Both the position numbers and the translations under genes were made by a program. DNA of 11,100 nt, from contig JAAZLP010000011.1 of the NCBI GenBank assembly GCA_012799265.1, positions 1-11,100 on the forward strand, read 5' to 3'. The notes under the pieces are model-generated. The model saw only the letters and a program-made list of their open reading frames with translations. It searched no databases and was not told the origin of the DNA. Positions within the stretch are counted from its first letter, which is position 1. Each line of letters begins with the position of its first letter. Source of the stretch: Phyllobacteriaceae bacterium (lineage in GTDB: Bacteria; Pseudomonadota; Alphaproteobacteria; Rhizobiales; Devosiaceae). Below, in pieces: positions 5,974-11,100 of the stretch.

Positions 5974-7263
5974 ATGAAAAAACGCGTCGCAATCGCAACG
6001 ATAGGCACTTCCGGTGACGTTCGACCTTATGTCGCACTCGCCGTTGAGCTGAAAAAGCGCGGCTATGACGTCGTGCTGGGCACCAATTCGGACTTCGAGG
6101 GCCTGGTCACCTCGCATGGCATCGAGTTCCACAATCTCGGGACCAAAATCCAGGAATGGCTGCAGGAATCGCGCTTCGACAACGCGATCAGCCAGATGAA
6201 ATTCCACCACTTCCCGCAATTGCTGCGCGCCGGCCAGGAGCTGGTCGAAAAGGCAGCGCGCAATTCGTGGGTGATGGCGCAGGGCGCGGACGCGATTGTC
6301 GTCAATATCAATACCAGCTTCGGTATCGACATTGCCGAAGCGCTGAACATCCCGGTCATCATGACCGCGATGCAGCCGCTGAACCCGACGCGCGAATTTC
6401 CGGTGAGCGCATACGAAGTCCCCGATCTCGGGCCGACTTTCAACAAGCTCAGCTATATCGCGATGAACATCCAGCAGGCCTATTTTGATTTCCCGCGCGA
6501 TCGCGTGCGCAAGGAACTGATGGGCCTGGCGCCGCGCAAGCGTGGCGGCCTGTTCAAGGACAGCCTCGGCAACAATCTGCCGACGCTCTACAATTTCTCC
6601 TCGATCGTCTCTCCCCGCCCGCGCGATTGGCCCCAGACCGCAGTCGTGACCGGCTTCTGGTTCCTTGACGACCAGTCGGACTGGACGCCGCCCGAGGATC
6701 TTCAGAAATTCCTCAATGAGGGCCCTGCCCCGGTCTATATCGGTTTCGGCTCCATGCCGTTCGGCGCTGAACGCAACACGGAAATCCTGCGCGAGGCGCT
6801 GGAGATCTGGGGCGGACGAGCGATTGTTTCGCGTGGCTGGGGCGGGATCAACACGGCAGACCTGCCGGACACCGTGTTCGCCATTGGTGAAGCCCCGCAT
6901 GACAAGCTGTTCCCGCTCTGTGCAGCAGTCGTGCACCATGGGGGCGCCGGCACAACCTCAACCGGCCTGCGCGCAGGCAAGCCGACATTCACCGTGCCGC
7001 AAGCCTACGACCAGCGTTATTGGGGCCGGCGCGTGCGCGCCCTGGGGTGTGGTCCTGCGCCGGTCCGCCTACGCTCGCTCACGCCGGACGTGTTGGCCAA
7101 TGTCCTTCGCGAGCTGACGACCAATCCCACCATGGCGGCAAACGCCAAGGCCGTGGGCAAGGCGCTGTGTGAGGAAAACGGGCTCGAAACGGCCGTCAAT
7201 TTCATTGAAGCCACCATCGACGCGGCAAAAGCTGGCGCCCGGCGCCATCCGGTGGTGACATGA
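5974..7263 (+). CDS. GT1-family glycosyltransferase, sterol-glucosyltransferase-like
   Basis: The 429-residue product is a GT-B fold, cytoplasmic or membrane-associated glycosyltransferase that moves a sugar from a nucleotide donor to a lipid-like or other small hydrophobic acceptor. The N-terminal acceptor domain opens with VAIATIGTSGDVRPYVALA (5-23), the form seen in sterol 3-beta-glucosyltransferases and YjiC-like enzymes. The C-terminal donor domain has PVYIGFGSM (253-261), HHGGAGTTSTGLRAGKP (321-337) and YDQRYWGRRV (345-354), where the Asp-Gln pair contacts the sugar. There is no signal peptide or membrane span. The ATG at 5974 is preceded by a modest GGTAGG. The next gene starts 13 bp after the stop, with its ribosome-binding site overlapping the stop, so the two are co-translated. 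The acceptor is unknown: sterols, hopanoids, carotenoids or other glycolipids are all possible. Confidence 0.85.
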   Translation: MKKRVAIATIGTSGDVRPYVALAVELKKRGYDVVLGTNSDFEGLVTSHGIEFHNLGTKIQEWLQESRFDNAISQMKFHHFPQLLRAGQELVEKAARNSWVMAQGADAIVVNINTSFGIDIAEALNIPVIMTAMQPLNPTREFPVSAYEVPDLGPTFNKLSYIAMNIQQAYFDFPRDRVRKELMGLAPRKRGGLFKDSLGNNLPTLYNFSSIVSPRPRDWPQTAVVTGFWFLDDQSDWTPPEDLQKFLNEGPAPVYIGFGSMPFGAERNTEILREALEIWGGRAIVSRGWGGINTADLPDTVFAIGEAPHDKLFPLCAAVVHHGGAGTTSTGLRAGKPTFTVPQAYDQRYWGRRVRALGCGPAPVRLRSLTPDVLANVLRELTTNPTMAANAKAVGKALCEENGLETAVNFIEATIDAAKAGARRHPVVT

Positions 7264-7276
7264 GGGGCCGGGTCTC

Positions 7277-9313
7277 GTGAAGGTATGTCTGATTGGTGCT
7301 GGGGGCGGTATCGGCAGACAGTTGCTTAAGACCTTCTCGGAAAAGCACGAGGTCACCGCGGTTTACCGCACCCTGCCGGTAACGGCGCCGGAAGGCGTTG
7401 TACTGGCGCGCTTCGGCGATGACGCAGGTCTGAGGGCAGCGGTTGCCGGATCGGAAGTGGTGATCCATGCCGCCCTTGATCAGAAGAGCAAGGGCAAGGC
7501 GTTCACCACGTCCAATCGTGCTGTGACGGAGCGTCTGCTGGATCTGATCCAGCCGGAAACCTGCAGGCTTTTCGTCTATTTCAGCTCGCAGGTGGTCTAT
7601 GCGGTCCTCGATGCCGAAAAGCATCCGGTGCAGGGCGAGGACGCCGTTCTCGAAGACAGGCCGGGCCTCGACGCCTATACCAAGCTCAAGCTGACGGAAG
7701 AGCAACGCGTCAAGGAAGTCTGCGCTGCCAAAGGGATAGACTATCTCATCGTCCGACCAACCGTTGTGATGGGCCCGCATATGCAGTGGTCCAGCGGGAT
7801 TGTCGGCGCGATGCGCATGGCGCCTTTCGGTCTCAAGGGCCGAACCATCAACCTCATCCATGTGGCGGACCTTAGCGAGCAGTTGCTCGCGCTGGTGGAA
7901 CGCGGCGTGAAGAACGACATCGTCAATCTCGGCGATCTCGATGTCACGTCAGACGAATATTTCCGCCATGCCGCGGGTCTGGCCGGGCGTCCGATCTTCT
8001 TCGCGCCGGGCTGGCTTACGGGCGCGGCAGGCAAGGCTATCCCCTCGACGCTCTGGTTCTTTGCTCATGACGTCACCGTGGCGTCTGACAAGGTTCGTCG
8101 CCTGAGCGGGGTCGAGCCGCATCGTCAGCTGCCCGACTTCTTTGAACCACCGGCAAAAGTTGTTGTGGCCCGGGACCTTGACGCCGTTCGCGAGATTGCC
8201 ACCAGCGGCAAGCCCTTCCACACGGTGGGACGTGGCTATTACCTCTGGTTCAACGACCGGATGTCCACCGACCAGCTGGTGATGGAACACTATGCAGGTG
8301 TCGTTCGTCAGGATGAAGGCCATATTACGGTACGTGCAGGCACGACCCTGCGCGGTGTTCTTGACCATCTGGCGCCACAAGACCTGACGCTGGCCACCCT
8401 GCCGGAATTTGTCGATATCTCTGCTGGCGCATGCTTTTTTGCCGAAGTGCATGGCAGCAGCGCGGAATATATCTCGGTCTATGACCTCATCACGGCGATC
8501 CGCTACATGGATCGCGCGGGCGTTGAGCACCACTCTCAGCGCAATGATTTTGAGTGGGATCGCCTGCGTGCCTCCCATGACATTGTTGTCACGGAGGTGA
8601 CCTTCAAGACGGTGCCGAACTACCGGCTGGCCAATGTCATCGAATGGCATCCGGACAGTGCGCTCGATGAATATGTCGCGGGCGGCTATCAGAAAAACTT
8701 CAGCACGACGGTTCACTGGTATCCGCGCAGTCGAGAGCTGATGGTCTATAACGTCAACCCGCTCGACGATGCACATCCCAAGGATCGCGGCCCCTTCGCG
8801 CCCATGCGCGGCTCGCCCGCAGCGATGCAAAAGCTGTTGCTGAGCCTGAGGTTACGCGGACGTCTTCGAATCGTGGGTGATTCAGAACAGGTGCTCGCGC
8901 CCTGGACCGGTGTCCCGGCGAAAGAGATCGTCGGGCGTTTCTTCCGCGATGGACGGCGGCGCGTGCGTAATCTCGAAGTCTGCGTGCCGGACTATCATGC
9001 GGCGAAGTTTGTCGAGAAATTGCGTGGTCGATTGCCGCAAATGGCCCTCAAAGCTGGGCAAGGCGTGGGGGTTCGGTTTACCCGCAGTGCGAGCTCCGGC
9101 AGGGGTTTCGTGTGGGTGGAAATGACCTCGCGCGATGCGTCGCAGATGCATGCGCTGGTGGAAATGGCCGATGAAGTGACCGGCGGCGAGTACTGGGTGC
9201 ACCGCGGGAAATATGTGCCCTCAACGGTTTCGGTCGATCACCTATTCATTCCGCGCAGCCTTGGGCTGCCGCTGACGACAGCGGAGCCCAAGACCGAAGA
9301 GAGCAAGACCTAG
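7277..9313 (+). CDS. Fusion: extended SDR (NAD(P)-dependent) + VAO/ALO-type FAD oxidoreductase
   Basis: The 678-residue product joins two redox enzymes. Residues 1 to about 290 are an extended SDR (epimerase or 3-beta-hydroxysteroid dehydrogenase type). This part has IGAGGGIG (6-13) for NAD(P), FSSQVVY (102-108) with the catalytic Ser, and Tyr134/Lys138 in AYTKLK. Residues about 293-678 look like a flavoprotein of the vanillyl-alcohol-oxidase fold: TVGRGYY (316-322), VRAGTTLRGVLDHL (352-365), LATLPEFVDISAGACFFAEVHGSS (372-395), VVTEVTF (437-443), then a substrate domain ending with YWVHRGKYV (639-647), a variant of the HWGK motif of aldonolactone oxidases. No covalent-FAD histidine is evident. 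The GTG start at 7277 has GAGGGG 9 nt upstream, overlapping the glycosyltransferase stop. The two halves could oxidise and then reduce one substrate. The domain calls are by eye; the substrate is unknown. Confidence 0.8.
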   Translation: MKVCLIGAGGGIGRQLLKTFSEKHEVTAVYRTLPVTAPEGVVLARFGDDAGLRAAVAGSEVVIHAALDQKSKGKAFTTSNRAVTERLLDLIQPETCRLFVYFSSQVVYAVLDAEKHPVQGEDAVLEDRPGLDAYTKLKLTEEQRVKEVCAAKGIDYLIVRPTVVMGPHMQWSSGIVGAMRMAPFGLKGRTINLIHVADLSEQLLALVERGVKNDIVNLGDLDVTSDEYFRHAAGLAGRPIFFAPGWLTGAAGKAIPSTLWFFAHDVTVASDKVRRLSGVEPHRQLPDFFEPPAKVVVARDLDAVREIATSGKPFHTVGRGYYLWFNDRMSTDQLVMEHYAGVVRQDEGHITVRAGTTLRGVLDHLAPQDLTLATLPEFVDISAGACFFAEVHGSSAEYISVYDLITAIRYMDRAGVEHHSQRNDFEWDRLRASHDIVVTEVTFKTVPNYRLANVIEWHPDSALDEYVAGGYQKNFSTTVHWYPRSRELMVYNVNPLDDAHPKDRGPFAPMRGSPAAMQKLLLSLRLRGRLRIVGDSEQVLAPWTGVPAKEIVGRFFRDGRRRVRNLEVCVPDYHAAKFVEKLRGRLPQMALKAGQGVGVRFTRSASSGRGFVWVEMTSRDASQMHALVEMADEVTGGEYWVHRGKYVPSTVSVDHLFIPRSLGLPLTTAEPKTEESKT

Positions 9314-9954
9314 CGGCGGGAGAGCGAGTAGCTGATCCAGAGACTCGCGATGACCGGCACCAAGATTGCTGCCGCCAGGATGAAAATCATCAGTGCTGAC
9401 GGCGGGTTAGCAATGGCCGCGATGAGCGCGACGATACCCCCGAGCATCATCAGCTGACCCGTCCGCCGGTTCGTGATGGCCCAGTTTGCCGGGTCATTCA
9501 TGGTCCACGGCACGCGGACGCCAGCGACGCGGTTGGGCTGCGACTTGGGCAAATAATTACCAAGCACCAGGAAGATAGCGCCGACCATGGCGGTGGCGAT
9601 GCGCGGGATATCGAGTGTATGGCCGAGGCCGTAGGCGATGACGGTGGCCAGAATGACCAGGGCGACGGCCAGTACGATGCTGACGCTGGCCTCGATAACA
9701 TGTTGACCTGCCTCAAAATCCTTCTGCATTCCACGCTTGCCGAAAGCCATCAGGGCGATGACGGCAATGGCGAGGATGAGCGGGAAGAGGATGGCGACCA
9801 GAGCGGGCGCCCAGTTGTCCGGATTGCCGCTGATATCCCAGTGGATGGGGAGGCTCTGATCGAGTGGAACGACCACGAGACCGGCGACGGTTCCGAGGGC
9901 GAGTGCACCTAAAAGCACGCGGTTGGTGAGGTTCAAGATCTTGTTATTCTTCAT
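9310..9954 (-). CDS. sdpI: SdpI-family multi-pass membrane protein
   Basis: The 214-residue product has about six hydrophobic segments (near 13-31, 47-69, 86-108, 116-133, 165-183 and 188-208), so it sits in the inner membrane. The N-terminal part carries the DUF1648-like pattern LPIHWDISGNPDNWAP (35-50). The C-terminal part carries the SdpI pattern RVPWTMNDPANWAITNRRTG, with arginine, tryptophan and asparagine at family positions. In Bacillus, SdpI gives immunity to the SDP toxin and also passes the signal to SdpR. Proteobacterial relatives generally lack the toxin genes, and none are seen here, so the ligand is unknown. The ATG at 9954 overlaps the sdpR stop by 11 nt, giving translational coupling. 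The 3' end overlaps the convergent fusion gene by 4 nt. Confidence 0.87.
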   Translation of the reverse strand: MKNNKILNLTNRVLLGALALGTVAGLVVVPLDQSLPIHWDISGNPDNWAPALVAILFPLILAIAVIALMAFGKRGMQKDFEAGQHVIEASVSIVLAVALVILATVIAYGLGHTLDIPRIATAMVGAIFLVLGNYLPKSQPNRVAGVRVPWTMNDPANWAITNRRTGQLMMLGGIVALIAAIANPPSALMIFILAAAILVPVIASLWISYSLSRR

Positions 9955-10219
9955 CTTTTCGATCCGTTAAATCGAGAATTCCAGCGAGCGCGTCCTGCAG
10001 GACGCTGGTGTTCAGGTGGTAGATGAGGCTGTTGCCCTGGCGTTCGACGGCGACCAGATCAGCCTGTTTGAGTTTGTTGAAGTGAACCGAGAGCGTGGGG
10101 CGGGCGATGTCGAAATGTTCGGCAAGATCGCCCGCGCTCATCGGTCCTTTTTTCAGTAAGGCCAGCACTTTACGTCGCACGGGATGCGACAGCGCCTCGA
10201 AAACGGTGTTGATACCCAT
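9944..10219 (-). CDS. sdpR: ArsR-family repressor, SdpR-like
   Basis: The 91-residue product is a winged-helix ArsR/SmtB-type regulator: LSHPVRRKVLALLKKGPMS (9-27), AGDLAEHFDIARPTLSVHFN (28-47) as helix-turn-helix, and VAVERQGNSLIYHLN (56-70) as the wing. It has no cysteine metal site, so it is not a classical metal sensor; the SdpR subgroup fits better. It most likely represses its own promoter, whose -10 and spacer are covered by inverted CTAATTAG sites about 24-50 bp upstream of the start codon. In the Bacillus model, SdpI in the membrane sequesters SdpR when a ligand is bound. The overlapping sdpI here suggests the same logic. The ATG at 10219 has GAGAAG 3 nt upstream. Confidence 0.9.
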   Translation of the reverse strand: MGINTVFEALSHPVRRKVLALLKKGPMSAGDLAEHFDIARPTLSVHFNKLKQADLVAVERQGNSLIYHLNTSVLQDALAGILDLTDRKDEE

Positions 10220-10240
10220 CGACTTCTCTTTCGTTATTTT

Positions 10241-10271
10241 GCTAATTAGCCATGTGACTAATTAGCGTCAA
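10241..10271 (-). promoter_or_regulatory. sdpR-sdpI promoter with inverted operator half-sites
   Basis: On the minus strand TTGACG (10271-10266) and TAATTA (10248-10243) are separated by exactly 17 bp, a good sigma-70-type promoter. Two arms, GCTAATTAG (10241-10249) and CTAATTAGC (10258-10266), form a perfect 9-bp inverted repeat with an 8-bp spacer. Each arm also contains the palindrome CTAATTAG, with centres 16 bp apart. One arm covers the -10 and the other abuts the -35, so a bound repressor would block RNA polymerase. SdpR, encoded just downstream, is the obvious candidate. Confidence 0.8.
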
Positions 10272-10282
10272 GACGAAAGAGC

Positions 10283-10316
10283 AAAAAAAGAGCGACGGTC
10301 CCGAAGGACCGCCGCT
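10283..10316 (-). terminator. Intrinsic terminator of lon (possibly bidirectional)
   Basis: On the minus strand AGCGGCGGTCC pairs with GGACCGTCGCT around a TTCG tetraloop, with one internal mismatch. It is followed by C and seven T residues (10289-10283). It begins about 47 nt after the lon stop codon. On the plus strand the same hairpin is followed by five T residues, so it could work both ways. It ends 11 bp before the sdpR -35 box and so shields that promoter from lon read-through. Confidence 0.9.
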
Positions 10317-10363
10317 TTTTAGTTGTTTATGAACGGATTCTGAACGAAATCCGTCTGGATCGC

Positions 10364-11100
10364 CTAGTGCGTGATGCCGACAGCGTCACCGGCAGGGTCG
10401 ACAGGGGCGGCCGGGGTCGCCGGCTGGGCGTCGAAATCCCACTCAATCGGTTCAGGCTTGCGCACCAGTGCACGCTCGATGACCTGATCCATGCGGGTGA
10501 CTGGAACGATCTCCATGCCTTCCTTGACGATATCCGGGATCTCCTGGAGGTCGCGGACATTCTCTTCCGGGATGAGCACGGTCTTGATGCCGCCACGGAG
10601 TGCCGCAAGGAGCTTTTCCTTGGGACCGCCGATGGGAAGCACACTGCCCCGCAGCGTGATCTCGCCGGTCATGGCGACATCATTGCGGACCGGAATGCCG
10701 GTCATCACCGAGACGATTGCCGTCGCGAGACCGATACCAGCGGACGGACCATCCTTGGGGGTGGCGCCTTCGGGCAGGTGGACGTGGATGTCGCGCGTAT
10801 CGAACAGCGGCGGCTTGATGCCGAAATCAATGCTGCGCGACTTCACATAGGCCGTCGCGGCGGTCAGCGATTCCTTCATCACTTCCTTGATGTTGCCGGT
10901 GACCGACATGCGGCCCTTGCCCGGCGTCATCACGCCTTCGATCGTCAGCAGCTCGCCACCCACCGAGGTCCAGGCCAGGCCCGTCACCAGACCCACCTGG
11001 GCTTCGGCTTCGATTTCGCCATGCTTGAACACCTGCGGACCGAGATATTCGGCCAGCTTGGCCTCGTCGATGGTGATCGACTTGACCTTGGTGCGGACGA
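10364..11100 (-). CDS. lon: Lon ATP-dependent protease, C-terminal proteolytic domain (cut by window edge)
   Basis: Lon unfolds and degrades damaged and regulatory proteins in the cytoplasm. The visible part reads in frame from base 11100 (VRTKVKSITIDEAKLAEYLG) to the TAG at 10364-10366, about 244 residues. It covers the end of the ATPase module and the whole serine protease domain: GLVTGLAWTSVGGELLTIEG, the catalytic Ser in PKDGPSAGIG, the partner Lys in GPKEKLLAALRGG, and VLIPEENVRDLQEIP. After the domain there is a 30-odd residue tail rich in Pro, Ala and Asp, ending GITH, longer than in E. coli. The rest of the gene lies to the right. A strong terminator follows. I recall hupB (HU) often lying downstream of lon in proteobacteria; here sdpR-sdpI occupies that side. 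Confidence 0.96.
   Translation of the reverse strand, partial: VRTKVKSITIDEAKLAEYLGPQVFKHGEIEAEAQVGLVTGLAWTSVGGELLTIEGVMTPGKGRMSVTGNIKEVMKESLTAATAYVKSRSIDFGIKPPLFDTRDIHVHLPEGATPKDGPSAGIGLATAIVSVMTGIPVRNDVAMTGEITLRGSVLPIGGPKEKLLAALRGGIKTVLIPEENVRDLQEIPDIVKEGMEIVPVTRMDQVIERALVRKPEPIEWDFDAQPATPAAPVDPAGDAVGITH

Noticed and set aside
5938..6939. 333-codon open frame antisense to the glycosyltransferase
   Set aside because: It is Arg/His/Asp-rich, typical of the mirror frame of a GC-rich gene, and the plus-strand product has clear GT1 motifs.
7949..8830. 293-codon open frame antisense to the fusion gene
   Set aside because: It has no recognisable motif and the composition of a shadow frame; the plus-strand product has SDR and flavoprotein motifs throughout.
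1..11100. CRISPR arrays, tRNA/rRNA genes, insertion sequences, attachment sites
   Set aside because: I looked for regularly spaced repeats, transposase motifs and tRNA-like ends and saw none.

Overview
The base composition (GC-rich, roughly 60%), codon use and gene order point to an alphaproteobacterium. The order aminotransferase - homoserine dehydrogenase - glpX - recJ is, to my knowledge, a common alphaproteobacterial neighbourhood. A marine Hyphomonadaceae/Maricaulales-like bacterium is a reasonable guess, but the sequence alone does not settle the genus.

Left arm (1-5548, all on the minus strand): reading in the direction of transcription, there is an AlaC-type PLP aminotransferase, an RlmC-type 23S rRNA uracil methyltransferase, homoserine dehydrogenase (hom), class II fructose-1,6-bisphosphatase (glpX) and the N-terminal third or so of the RecJ exonuclease, cut by the window edge. 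Gaps of 9 and 37 bp between the last three suggest co-transcription. The larger gaps around rlmC (about 76 and 96 bp) suggest it is an insertion into the older cluster. Two proteins here look unusual. Hom has an extra ~60-residue HTH-like N-terminus in frame with the enzyme. GlpX lacks residues that the family normally uses in its active site (Thr to Val, Asp to Tyr).

Middle (5549-5973): a 425-bp divergent intergenic region holds an 8-3-8 palindrome, a very strong compound hairpin, and a possible 31-codon hydrophobic small ORF whose stop codon abuts that hairpin.

Centre right (5974-9313, plus strand): a two-gene operon encodes a sterol-glucosyltransferase-like GT1 glycosyltransferase and a 678-residue fusion of an extended SDR (NAD(P)-dependent) with a VAO/ALO-type FAD oxidoreductase. 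An oxidase and a reductase on one chain beside a glycosyltransferase suggest a lipid or sugar tailoring module. This is the most likely place for new chemistry in the window.

Right arm (9310-11100, minus strand): a compact autoregulated sdpR-sdpI pair (ArsR-type repressor and multi-pass SdpI-like membrane protein, overlapping by 11 nt) has a clear promoter with inverted operator half-sites. A strong terminator separates it from the C-terminal part of the Lon protease gene, which runs off the window. The fusion gene and sdpI converge and share a CTAG in which both stop codons lie.
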